From positions 1 through 64,000 of the forward strand of contig NZ_NTHN02000004.1 of the NCBI RefSeq assembly GCF_002300555.2: DNA of 64,000 bases, given 5' to 3'. Under the pieces are notes generated by a model. That model worked only from the letters and a program-made list of their open reading frames with translations, was not told where the DNA came from and made no database searches. A program made the translations under genes and the position numbers. The stretch comes from Alloyangia mangrovi. Lineage in GTDB: Bacteria > Pseudomonadota > Alphaproteobacteria > Rhodobacterales > Rhodobacteraceae. Below, piece after piece: positions 48,329 through 56,920 of the stretch; positions within the stretch are counted from its first letter, which is position 1, and every line of letters starts with the position of its first letter.

Positions 48329-48597
48329 CAGAAGCCCCCGCTGATGATCAGGTCAAACGCCGTGTCCGACAGCTTCTTGACCATGGCATACATGAACGGA
48401 AGGAACGCCAGCAGCCCGAGGAAGATCGCCACGATCTTCGGCACGAAGGTCAGCGTCATCTCCTGGATCTGCGTCAGCGCCTGGAAGAAGGCGACCACGA
48501 GCCCGATCACCAGCGCGATCCCCATGATCGGGCCGGATGCGTAGAGCACGGTCAGGAAGGCCTCCGACAGGATCGTATGCGTATCGGCTTCGGTCAC
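48328..48597 (-). CDS. fliQ: Flagellar export protein FliQ
   Basis: This 89-residue protein has two membrane helices and the FliQ blocks GPIMGIALVIGLVVAFFQALTQIQEMTL (two pieces: GPIMGIALVIGL, VVAFFQALTQIQEMTL) and FVPKIVAIFLG. It is a pore subunit of the export gate. Confidence 0.94.
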   Translation of the reverse strand: MTEADTHTILSEAFLTVLYASGPIMGIALVIGLVVAFFQALTQIQEMTLTFVPKIVAIFLGLLAFLPFMYAMVKKLSDTAFDLIISGGF

Positions 48598-48616
48598 CCC
48601 GCCCCCACTCGCCGGA

Positions 48617-48946
48617 TCAGACCGGCATGCGCATGATTTCCTGGTAGGCCTCGACCAGCTTGTCGCGCACCGCCACCGCGGTGTTCACCGTGGTTTCCAG
48701 CTCGAGCGTGGCCAGCACCACCTGCTGCGTGTCGACATCTCCGCGCATGCCGTTCTGCGCGACCGCCTCGGCCTCGCGGATGGTCTGCACCGTGTCGGCG
48801 CCCGCCTTGGTGATCATCTCGGCGAAGCTGGGTCGCTCGGCCTGCTCCGGCGCGATCGCCGGCATCTTCTCGGCCACCATGTCGCGCGACGCGCGATAGG
48901 CGCCGCTGGCCGAATTCAGCGAAAGGAGCGAGGAAGGTCCCGCCAT
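48617..48946 (-). CDS. fliE: Flagellar hook-basal body protein FliE
   Basis: This 109-residue protein has a C-terminal core typical of FliE (QVVLATLELETTVNTAVAVRDKLVEAYQEIMRMPV, recognised by its VRDKLVEAYQEIMRM end). It links the MS ring to the rod. It lies 11 bp after flgC. Confidence 0.92.
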   Translation of the reverse strand: MAGPSSLLSLNSASGAYRASRDMVAEKMPAIAPEQAERPSFAEMITKAGADTVQTIREAEAVAQNGMRGDVDTQQVVLATLELETTVNTAVAVRDKLVEAYQEIMRMPV

Positions 48947-48957
48947 ACGTCAAAGTC

Positions 48958-49368
48958 CTATTTCAGCAGGTCGAGAAGCTGCGTGCGCATGGTGCGCCCG
49001 GTCTCGAACATGTTCAGGTTGGCCTGGTAGCTGCGCGAGGCCTCGCGCATGTTGGCCAGCTCGAGGATGGTCTTCACGTTCGACACCTTCACGAAGCCGT
49101 CCTGGTCGGCGGCCGGATGTGCTGGGTCGAAGCGCAATTCGAAATCGGCATCGTCGCGGGTCACGTCCGAGACCCCGACCATGGAGGCGCCGGTCTCCCG
49201 GTCCACCAGCTCCTCGAAGGAGATCACCTTGCGCCGATAGGGCTCGCCGCCCTCGGTGTTGCCGGTGGAGCTGGCGTTGGCGACGTTTTCCGACACGACC
49301 TTCAGGCGCTCGCCCTGGGCGCGCATGCCGCTCGCGGCGACGTTCAGGATGGATTTCAGCGGATCCAT
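48958..49368 (-). CDS. flgC: Flagellar proximal rod protein FlgC
   Basis: This 136-residue protein opens ILNVAASGMRAQGERLKVV with SENVANASSTGNTEGGEPYRR, the rod-protein N-terminal heptad. It ends with NMREASRSYQANLNMFET, the matching C-terminal helix. The ATG is at 49368, 11 bp after flgB. Confidence 0.94.
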   Translation of the reverse strand: MDPLKSILNVAASGMRAQGERLKVVSENVANASSTGNTEGGEPYRRKVISFEELVDRETGASMVGVSDVTRDDADFELRFDPAHPAADQDGFVKVSNVKTILELANMREASRSYQANLNMFETGRTMRTQLLDLLK

Positions 49369-49379
49369 GGTGCGCTCCC

Positions 49380-49781
49380 TCAGCGAATGCCGGTGACCGC
49401 GACGGTCAGCAGGCTGTGGCCCTTGCGATACAGTTCGGCCGCCAGGCGGTAGCTGCCCGCCACCTCCGCGGCCTTGATGGTCTGCTGCTCGACCGACACG
49501 GTGTTGCCGTCGAGGCTGGCCTCCCAGGCGGTCTCGTCGCGCTCGATTCGCACGCCGTCGGGCGTGGTATTGCCGCTCTGGATGTGCTGCGCGTCGGTCA
49601 CCGCAAGGCCGCTCATCTCGCGCGCACCGTCCAGCGCCTGGGCAAAATCGTTCACCTCGCGCGCCTTGTAATTGGGCGTATCCGCGTTGGCGATGTTCTC
49701 GGAAATCACACTCTGCCGCGCTCCGAGCCACGTCATGCGCTCGGAGGCCAACTGGAAAAAGGACATACCATCAAGTTTCAT
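49380..49781 (-). CDS. flgB: Flagellar proximal rod protein FlgB
   Basis: This 133-residue protein carries the motif SVISENIANADTPNYKAREV of FlgB near the N-terminus and an axial helix at the C-terminus. It is the first gene of the eight-gene minus-strand flagellar run. AGGGAA lies before the ATG at 49781. A 67-bp spacer separates it from divergent fliI and must hold both promoters. Confidence 0.94.
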   Translation of the reverse strand: MKLDGMSFFQLASERMTWLGARQSVISENIANADTPNYKAREVNDFAQALDGAREMSGLAVTDAQHIQSGNTTPDGVRIERDETAWEASLDGNTVSVEQQTIKAAEVAGSYRLAAELYRKGHSLLTVAVTGIR

Positions 49782-49848
49782 GAAGAGTTCCCTTTCGGCT
49801 TAAACAAGGATAGCATGAATAAAACGGACACATCAATGGATAGTGACC

Positions 49849-51195
49849 ATGCACACCGCGTTTTCGGAGCTTTCAAGTCTTACACGGACCATTGAAAGGT
49901 CAAGCATAACCGGCGAGGTGAAATCCGCGCTCGGGCTGGTCCTGACGGTCTCGGGCCTCGAGCGCGCGGTCGGCATCGGCGCGCATTGCCTCGTGCAGGG
50001 CCGCGAGGGACCGGTTCTCGCGGAAGTTGTGGGGATCGACGAAAGCGGCACGCGCCTCCTTCCCTTCGGCAGCTGGGACGGGGTGCGCACCGGCGATCCG
50101 GTGCAGGTCAGCCACAGCGCCAACGAAATCCGCCCCGACGACGCCTGGATCGGCCGGGTGGTGAACGCGCTTGGCCAGCCGCTCGACGGCAAGGGCCGCC
50201 TGCCCGAGGGCAACAGGCCGCGCAAGATCCGCGCCGCGCCCCCGCCCGCCTTCGAGCGCCGCCGCGTTGGCGAGCGGCTCAACACCAAGGTCAAGGTGAT
50301 GGACGTCTTCACCCCGCTCTGCCGCGGCCAGCGCATGGGGGTCTTCGCCGGCTCCGGCGTCGGCAAGTCGACAATGATGGCCATGCTCGCGCGCGGCGCG
50401 CAGGCCGATGTGATCGTTGTCGGCCTCGTCGGCGAGCGGGGCCGCGAGGTGCAGGACTTCCTTCAGGAAGACCTCGGCGAGGAAGGCATGGCGCGCTCGG
50501 TGGTCGTCGTCTCCACCGGCGACGAGCCGCCGCTGATGCGCCGCCAGGCCGCCTGGACCGCCACCGCCGTGGCCGAGCATTTCCGCGACCAGGGCAAGCA
50601 GGTCCTGCTGCTGCTCGACAGCGTCACCCGCTTCGCCATGGCGCAGCGCGAGATCGGCCTTGCCGGGGGCGAGCCGCCCACCGCCAAGGGCTACCCGCCC
50701 ACCACCTTCGCCGAGCTGCCGCGGATGATGGAACGCGCCGGCCCCGGCTCGGGCGCAGCCGGCGACATCACCGCGCTCTACACTGTGCTGGTCGATGGCG
50801 GCGACATGGAGGACCCGATCGCCGACGCGGTGCGCGGCATCATGGACGGGCACATCGTGCTCGACCGCAAGATCGCCGAGCAGGGCCGCTTCCCGGCGGT
50901 GAACCTGCTGCGCTCGATCTCGCGGATGCTGCCCGACTGCCACCACCCGGACGAATACGCGATCTACAAGGCCGCCCGCCGCGCCGCCGCGCGCTACGCC
51001 GACATGGAAGAGCTGATCCGCATCGGAGCCTACCGCCGTGGCAGCGACCCCGAGGTCGATTCCGCCATCGACCTCGCCGAGCCCCTCGACAAGCTGCTCA
51101 GCCAGGGCAAGCGCGAGGCCATGGACGCCTCCGAGACCTTCGCCCGGCTGCACGGCGCCCTCTCCGACGCGGACATCGTTGTCGAAGCGCCCTGA
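49849..51195 (+). CDS. fliI: Flagellar export ATPase FliI
   Basis: This 448-residue export ATPase has Walker A GVFAGSGVGKSTMMAM, GLVGERGREVQDFL, Walker B LLLLDSVTRFAMAQREI and the ALYTVLVDGGDMEDPIAD segment, all F1-beta-like. The start may be ATG 49849 or GTG 49843, two codons upstream; GGAT favours 49849. It is alone on the plus strand; fliH and fliJ are not next to it. Confidence 0.95.
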   Translation: MHTAFSELSSLTRTIERSSITGEVKSALGLVLTVSGLERAVGIGAHCLVQGREGPVLAEVVGIDESGTRLLPFGSWDGVRTGDPVQVSHSANEIRPDDAWIGRVVNALGQPLDGKGRLPEGNRPRKIRAAPPPAFERRRVGERLNTKVKVMDVFTPLCRGQRMGVFAGSGVGKSTMMAMLARGAQADVIVVGLVGERGREVQDFLQEDLGEEGMARSVVVVSTGDEPPLMRRQAAWTATAVAEHFRDQGKQVLLLLDSVTRFAMAQREIGLAGGEPPTAKGYPPTTFAELPRMMERAGPGSGAAGDITALYTVLVDGGDMEDPIADAVRGIMDGHIVLDRKIAEQGRFPAVNLLRSISRMLPDCHHPDEYAIYKAARRAAARYADMEELIRIGAYRRGSDPEVDSAIDLAEPLDKLLSQGKREAMDASETFARLHGALSDADIVVEAP

Positions 51196-51610
51196 GCTCG
51201 CCTTCTTCTCACCCAAGGCCGGGCCGCCCCGATCGGGCGGCCCGCTCTGCCTGCCCCGCGCCGTTTTGACCCGGACGCAAAGGCATTCCCGCGCGCCCGC
51301 ATCGGGATTCCTGGGCCTATTTCATAAGATCTTTGCAGAAGCGTCGCCTTAATCTTTCCTTAACTAAATCGTTGAAAAAGCGAACATCCGCCGACCCAAT
51401 TTCCCGGAATTGATGTGCATTCGGATATACCCTTACTCTCTGGGTTGACTCGTGATTAAAGCTGGATAAACAAGCCGAATATGACCAATTCGTGTCCTGG
51501 GACGCGGTCAAGGCCACCCAGAGTGGCCAAGAGCGCAGATTGTCGCCGTTCAAGTGTCCAGACGGGCCGGACTGTGTCGCATAACAGTGAAGAGTTCTTG
51601 GGGTTAACCA
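51196..51610. other. Intergenic region upstream of the sugar transferase gene
   Basis: In this 415-bp spacer, the fliI terminator comes first. From about 51310 the GC content falls. A possible promoter is TTGACT (51445-51450), 16 nt, TAAACA (51467-51472), which would leave a leader of about 130 nt before the GTG at 51611. No gene is supported. Confidence 0.4.
51221..51243 (+). terminator. Hairpin after fliI
   Basis: GGGCCGCCC (51221-51229) and GGGCGGCCC (51235-51243) form a 9-bp stem with a 5-nt loop, 25 nt after the fliI stop. There is no real T tract. Confidence 0.55.
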
Positions 51611-52300
51611 GTGTTTGACGCAGCATTTTATTCCGCAGAAGCCGGGTTTCTCGGCGAGCAGCGCCGTCTCTACCGCAAAAAGGCGCAAGGCATTTATCGC
51701 CAATTCGCCAAGCCGATTTTGGACACAGTTCTCGCCCTCGCGCTCCTGCCCCTTCTTGCCCCGGTGATCGCGATCCTGTGGCTGTTGGTCCGCCTCGAAG
51801 GCGGACCCGGCTTCTTCGGCCACCGCCGGATCGGCAAGAACGGCAGGGTCTTCCGCTGCTGGAAGATCCGCACCATGGTGCCCAACGCCGAGCAGAAGTT
51901 GCAGCAGTATCTCGCCAGCAACCCTGCCGCCCGCGCCGAATGGGCCCGCGACCACAAGCTGACCAACGATCCGCGCATCACCCGCCTCGGCCGTTTCCTG
52001 CGCGAGACCAGCCTCGACGAGCTGCCGCAGATCTGGAACGTGCTGACCGGCGAGATGAGCTTCGTCGGCCCCCGCCCGGTGGTCCGCGCCGAGATGACCA
52101 AATACGGCATGCACCGCACCGCCTACCTGCTGATGAAGCCGGGGATCACCGGGCTGTGGCAGGTCTCGGGCCGCAACGACGTCACCTACGACGAGCGCGT
52201 CGAGATGGATGTACGCTACCTCTGCGAGCAGTCCTTCGCCACCGACAGCCGGCTGCTGCTGCTCACCGCGAAGACCGTGCTGGACCGTACCGGCCGCTGA
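51611..52300 (+). CDS. Exopolysaccharide-type sugar transferase (undecaprenyl-phosphate glycosyl-1-phosphate transferase)
   Basis: This 229-residue membrane enzyme of the bacterial sugar transferase family (ExoY/PssA/WcaJ C-terminal type) starts lipid-linked sugar assembly. One membrane segment lies at about 35-62 (LDTVLALALLPLLAPVIAIL). The catalytic core follows: GGPGFFGHRRIGKNGRVF, CWKIRTM, SLDELPQIWNVL and SFVGPRPVVRAE, with KPGITGLWQVSGR near the end. The start is GTG. It is a close paralog of the gene at 63446, and a terminator follows. Confidence 0.93.
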   Translation: MFDAAFYSAEAGFLGEQRRLYRKKAQGIYRQFAKPILDTVLALALLPLLAPVIAILWLLVRLEGGPGFFGHRRIGKNGRVFRCWKIRTMVPNAEQKLQQYLASNPAARAEWARDHKLTNDPRITRLGRFLRETSLDELPQIWNVLTGEMSFVGPRPVVRAEMTKYGMHRTAYLLMKPGITGLWQVSGRNDVTYDERVEMDVRYLCEQSFATDSRLLLLTAKTVLDRTGR

Positions 52301-52328
52301 GCGACCCCGATCCCACCACCGACGAAGA

Positions 52329-52357
52329 GACACCCCGGCCCCAAGGTCCGGGGTGTC
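52329..52357 (+). terminator. Terminator of the sugar transferase gene
   Basis: GACACCCCGG (52329-52338) and CCGGGGTGTC (52348-52357) form a perfect 10-bp stem with a 9-nt loop, 29 nt after the stop, followed by TTC. Confidence 0.7.
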
Positions 52358-52440
52358 TTCGCATCTGCGCCCGGCGATTGCGCGCGACCCGGCGCTCCGG
52401 CAGAGTGCCGCGCAACACTCTCAAGACGAAAGACCCGCGC

Positions 52441-53679
52441 ATGAGCCGCCAGACCGCCGCCCTCCCCCCTCCTGCCCCGGGCCGCTGGTCCATGCTGGCG
52501 CTGATCTGCCTCGGCGTCGTCGGCGTGCTCTGTACCTGGTTCTCGGCCACCGCGATCATCCCCGAGCTGGTCACCGACTGGCAGCTCAGCTCCACGCAGG
52601 CCGCCTGGCTGACCAATGCCGTGCAGCTCGGCTTCGTGGTCGGCGCCGTCGGCTCGAGCCTCGTCAACCTGCCCGACATCCTGCCGATGAGGCGGCTGAT
52701 GACCGCCGCCGCGGTGATCGCCGCACTCGCCAATGCCAGCCTGCTGATCTCCGGCCCGACCACGGCGATCCTCGCCCGTTTCGTCACCGGCATCGCGCTG
52801 GCCGGGGTTTACCCGCCGGCACTCAAGCTCATGTCCACCTGGTTCTCGCGCGGCCGCGGCCTGGCCCTCGGCTTCCTGATCGGCGCGCTGACCCTCGGCT
52901 CGTCGATGCCCCACCTCATCCGCGCCCTGACCACCGGCATCAACTGGCAGGCCGTGGTCTGGGGCACCTCCGCCGCCGCCCTCGCCTCGGCCATCCTGTT
53001 CGCGGGTACCTTGCGCGAAGGCCCCTACGGGTTCGGCCGCGCCGCCTTCGACCCGCGCCAGTCGATCGCGGTCTTCAAGAGCCGCCCGCTGATGCTCGCC
53101 AACCTCGGCTATTTCGGCCACATGTGGGAGCTTTACGCCATGTGGGCCTGGTTCCTCGCCTTCGCCACCGCGGCGCAGGACAGCGGCCTCGCGCCCTTCC
53201 CCTTCGGCACTGCCTCGATGCTGAGCTTCGTGGTGGTCGCCAGCGGCGTCATCGGCTGCCTGCTCGGCGGTTGGCTGTCGGACCGCATCGGCCGCTGCCT
53301 GACCTGTGCCGGGATGATGATCGTCTCCGGCGCCTGTGCTGCGCTTATCGGCTTTGCCTTCGAGGGCCCGACCCTGCTGCTCGCCGTTCTCGCGCTTATC
53401 TGGGGCATCAGCGTGATCGGCGACAGCGCGCAGTTTTCCGCCGCGGTCACCGAGCTTTCCGAGCCGCATTTTGTCGGCACCGCCCTCGCGCTGCAGCTCG
53501 GCATCGGCTTCGCCCTGACCGTCGTGGCGATCTGGCTGCTGCCGATCTTCGCAAGCCTGATCGGCGGCTGGCACTGGGCCTTCTTGATGCTGCTGCCCGG
53601 CCCGGTGATCGGCGCCCTCTCCATGCTCGCCCTGCGCCGCGATCCGGCCGCGGCTCGGCTCGCCCACGGCGCACGCTGA
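52441..53679 (+). CDS. Major facilitator superfamily transporter
   Basis: This 412-residue protein has twelve predicted membrane helices. The first half shows WQLSSTQAAWLTNAVQLGFVVG (typical MFS helix 2 region) and RFVTGIALAGVYPPALKLMS. The cytoplasmic loop after helix 8 has GGWLSDRIGRC, the MFS motif A of the second half. The substrate is unknown; the closest general look is to NarK/CynX-like and small-organic-acid carriers. The ATG is at 52441. It converges with repB, with only 4 bp between the stops. Confidence 0.87.
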   Translation: MSRQTAALPPPAPGRWSMLALICLGVVGVLCTWFSATAIIPELVTDWQLSSTQAAWLTNAVQLGFVVGAVGSSLVNLPDILPMRRLMTAAAVIAALANASLLISGPTTAILARFVTGIALAGVYPPALKLMSTWFSRGRGLALGFLIGALTLGSSMPHLIRALTTGINWQAVVWGTSAAALASAILFAGTLREGPYGFGRAAFDPRQSIAVFKSRPLMLANLGYFGHMWELYAMWAWFLAFATAAQDSGLAPFPFGTASMLSFVVVASGVIGCLLGGWLSDRIGRCLTCAGMMIVSGACAALIGFAFEGPTLLLAVLALIWGISVIGDSAQFSAAVTELSEPHFVGTALALQLGIGFALTVVAIWLLPIFASLIGGWHWAFLMLLPGPVIGALSMLALRRDPAAARLAHGAR

Positions 53680-53683
53680 GCGC

Positions 53684-54901
53684 CTATTCCGACCCGGCGT
53701 CCTCGGCGAGACCGTCGAAGGCGCCGGGAGACAGCTCCTCCCAAAAGGCGACGATGGCCTCGGCGTTCAGCGCCGACATCCAGCCATGCCGTTCGAAATC
53801 ATCCCGTGCCGCGCCCGAGAGCCGGCCAATGAACAGCAGCTTGTCTGCGTCCCGCTGGGTCGGCTTGCGGCTCGCGGCAAGATCCCTAATCCGCTCCAAA
53901 CGCCGCGCCCGCAGTGTTGACGGTTTGGCAGGGTTTCGCCGCGAAACCTCCGGCGCCTTCACCGGCTCGCCCCGGGCGAAATCCTCGCGCAGCGCCTTGG
54001 TCAGGTAGCCGACGGTGTTCTTCACCCCCTCTTGGCCTTCGACATACTCCAGTTTCTCGGCGACGTATTCCTCGCCATGCTCTGCCAGCCACTGCCGCGC
54101 AAGCCGGTCCGAGACGCCAAGCTCGCGCAACCGCCCGTAAAGCTCGGAATTGCGCAGTCCCTCGCCATCATCGAGATCGAGGATCGCCAGCTGCGGGTTC
54201 TCGGAGATCAGGAAGCGGATCTCGGTCACCGTCCGTCCCATCTTGCGGGTCTCCGGCGTCAGGATGATGTTCGAGGTCTTGTTCACCTCGGCCACCGCGG
54301 GCTTGATGATCTTGGCGTTGAGCTGCTTGTAGACCTCGTAATAGGGGCTGTCCGCGACGCCCATCAGCCGCCGGAACAGGTCAAGCGACCACCAGCCGGT
54401 CGACCCGGTGCGCACGAAGCGGTAGCAGTTCTCGTAGAGTGCAAGCGCGTGGCCCGAGGTGAAACGCCGCTGGATGTTGAGATTGATCAGGGCAAAAACC
54501 TTAGGGTCGTGCAGTTTCTCGGCCAACGCCGGCGAGTAGGCATATTCGCAAATGCCCCCCTTGAGCTTGGCGTAGCTGAGCAGCGAGCTAACGCCCCACT
54601 CCTGCTGGCCCTTCTCGTCGAGCATGTCCCATTCAGCCACGGTCTCTGCAAGGCCGCGCAGAGACTGTTTCAGGGTCTCCATGTCGTTCGAATTGTAGCC
54701 GATCATTAGGCTCAGCGTCCGCGCATCGATCTGGTGCCGGGACTGCGAGGTGAGCGTGTCATAGGCGTTGAGCAGCAGCACGTTCGACAGTTTGCGCTGC
54801 AGCAGCGTGAGCTTGCCCGAGACATGGATCGCCGCCACGTGCTTCTTCACTGCACCGCGGCGCAGGGGGCCGCTCAGCCGGTCGCGCGGGATATCGTCCA
54901 T
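53684..54901 (-). CDS. repB: RepB-type plasmid replication initiator
   Basis: This 405-residue protein has two winged-helix domains of the Rep_3 class. The block HVSGKLTLLQRKLSNVLLLNAYD begins the first, and YSPALAEKLHDPKVFALINLNIQRRFTS with LYENCYRF (kept here as separate motifs) continues the family pattern, as does MGRTVTEIRFLI. This is the replicase of RepB-type replicons in roseobacters. It should bind iterons in the adjacent spacer (54902-55515) and open the origin. It is divergent from parA-parB, the expected module. Confidence 0.9.
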   Translation of the reverse strand: MDDIPRDRLSGPLRRGAVKKHVAAIHVSGKLTLLQRKLSNVLLLNAYDTLTSQSRHQIDARTLSLMIGYNSNDMETLKQSLRGLAETVAEWDMLDEKGQQEWGVSSLLSYAKLKGGICEYAYSPALAEKLHDPKVFALINLNIQRRFTSGHALALYENCYRFVRTGSTGWWSLDLFRRLMGVADSPYYEVYKQLNAKIIKPAVAEVNKTSNIILTPETRKMGRTVTEIRFLISENPQLAILDLDDGEGLRNSELYGRLRELGVSDRLARQWLAEHGEEYVAEKLEYVEGQEGVKNTVGYLTKALREDFARGEPVKAPEVSRRNPAKPSTLRARRLERIRDLAASRKPTQRDADKLLFIGRLSGAARDDFERHGWMSALNAEAIVAFWEELSPGAFDGLAEDAGSE

Positions 54902-55515
54902 TCTGCTCTCGCTTTCCCGGGGTCTTGCCCCACTTGCCGGTCCTCATGCGTCCCGGCCTTATGGAAACGACTCTGCAAAGCGAGTCGCCGCGGCCGGGTT
55001 GTCCATATGATCCGCGAAAAGGTATCCGTAAGCAAGAACTTCGCTGGCACCTCAAGGCACCTCCGGCCCCGTCCTGCACATGGGTACCTAAGTTTCTCGG
55101 GGTACCCGGAAAGGTATCCATTTCCGGGATACCGACTCACCAGCGCTGCGCCCGTCGAGTCCGATTCGTTGCGCCTAGACCCTAATCCGACGAAAACAGG
55201 CTCTAACGCGCCGTCTTTCCTGGGCTGCCCCGAGAATCGGAGCCCTTGATCCCGCAAACGGGTGCCTTCAGCCCCGTATCGAGGCACCCTTCCGCCCGGA
55301 AGCAGGCACCCATACCGCGGTATCCATGCGAATTTATTGGGTTTTTATTAACCTAAAGATCTTAAAAGGACTCAAAGAAACTCAAACAAACCGGCTGTCT
55401 GCGTGGTATCTTCCATATTTAGAGAGGGATAAGCGCCCCGACGCTTCCACTCTGCCCCCAGCATGTGCCATAGTTCTGAGGATATCGCGGCGAACAGCGA
55501 ACATGGTGAGGCGAC
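54902..55515. other. Candidate replication origin / partition control region
   Basis: This 614-bp spacer between repB and parA has a short word, GGTATCC, at 55021-55027, 55113-55119 and 55319-55325, and inverted as GGATACC at 55127-55133. A 12-bp palindrome, ATACCGCGGTAT, lies at 55312-55323. An AT-rich stretch (55330-55430) includes two tandem 10-mers, ACTCAAAGAA and ACTCAAACAA, at 55370-55389. Repeats plus an AT-rich element next to an initiator gene are what a plasmid origin looks like. The exact iterons and the parS site cannot be assigned by eye. Confidence 0.6.
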
Positions 55516-56920
55516 ATGGCACATAAACCCGGCACTCCGCCGAAGGCAGACCTTCCCCCCTACTTCAACATCGACCCGGCCGAGGCGGCCGCCAAGCTGG
55601 CCGATCCGATCGACACGGCACGCTTCGCAAAGGCGGCGTCCTTCGCAATGCGCGGCCGCGATGATCTCGCCCGCCGCGGCTATGCGCCCGACGGCGCCAA
55701 GCGGTTGCGGCGCTTCTCGACCTGGGAGGTTTGCCGCTACCTGATCCCGGTGAACCCCGCCCACTTGCGCCGCGTGCTGCGGCAGAACCCCGACCTGCCT
55801 CAGGGCGAAGGCGAGGGAGGGTCGAAGTGGTTCACCCTCGAAGAGGTCCTGCGCCTGCGCGACCATTTCGCCGAGGAAGGCGCCAAGGACCGCGAGTACC
55901 GCGCCTGGCGCCCCGAGGGTCTGCCGGCCAAGGTTGTCGCCGTGGCCAACTTCAAGGGCGGCGTCGGCAAGACCTCGACCTGCGCGCATCTGGCGATGTC
56001 GGCCGCGCTCGATGGCTACAAGGTGCTGGTGATCGACCTCGACAGCCAGGGCTCGATGACCTCGATCATGGGCGGCAAGGTCGAGGACGAATGGCAGACT
56101 GTCTTCCCGATGCTGGCGCGCGACTACGCGCGTCACCTGCAACAAGAAAACAAGGTCCGCGAGGCGGCCGGGCAGAAACCTTTCCAATTCGATGAGACAC
56201 TGACCGCCGCGTTAGAGGTTTCGCCACGAAACCTCGTGCAGAAGACCCACTGGCCCAACATCGATCTCATCGGCGCGCAGCTCAATCTTTATTGGGCCGA
56301 GTTCCAGGTGCCGGTCTGGCGCATGCAGATGCTGAGCTGGCCGCTCTGGGACGCGTTGACCAATGCGCTAGAAGAGGGGGGGGATGCTGGATGACTATGA
56401 CATCATCCTGCTCGATACCCCGCCGGCGCTTGGCTACCTGACGATCAATGCGCTGTCGGCGGCCGACATCCTGCTGGTGCCGCTGGGGGCGTCCTTCCTC
56501 GAGTTCGACTCGACCGGGCGGTTCTTCGACATGATCTACTCGACCTTCGCCTCGATCGAGGAAGGGGAGAACCGGGTGCGGCGGGCGGACGGCTTGCCGG
56601 AGATGCGGTTCGAGTGGGATGCGGTTCGCGCGCTGGTGACGCGGTTCGACGCGGCGCAGCAGACCGATCTGGCGAATGTCATCCAAGCCTATTTCGGCGA
56701 CTTCATGACTACCTACCGGCAGGAGCTGACGGCGATGGTCGGGCAGGCAGGGGAGCAGGTCTCGGGGATTTACGAGACCGATTACCGGGACTTCAATCGC
56801 GACACCTACGTGCGCGGGCGCGAGACCTTCGACCGGACCTGGGCGGAGGTGAAGGAGGTGATCCTCGGGACATGGTGGCGCGACGCGCAGATGGAGCAGG
56901 CTGAGAGGGAGGCCGTCTGA
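55516..56920 (+). CDS. parA: ParA partition ATPase, frameshifted in a G8 run
   Basis: ParA moves plasmid copies together with ParB. The first 289 codons include an N-terminal DNA-binding region (FSTWEVCRYL, WFTLEEVLRLRDHF) and the deviant Walker A NFKGGVGKTSTCAHLA near residue 140. At 56376-56383 eight G shift the frame, and as sequenced translation ends at 56394. With seven G it continues as MLDDYDIILLDTPPALGYL (Walker B) and on to the C-terminus; corrected length 467 residues is normal for this plasmid class. The end overlaps the parB start (TGATG). A replicon of this size should need ParA, so an error or slippage is likelier than loss. Confidence 0.88.

Noticed and set aside
56376-56400. 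Programmed ribosomal frameshift in parA as the normal mode of expression
   Set aside because: The run is slippery enough, but I see no conserved downstream stem or evidence that homologs need a shift, and three unrelated genes show the same +1 base in G/C runs. A common cause (reads or slippage) is simpler. Kept only as an alternative.
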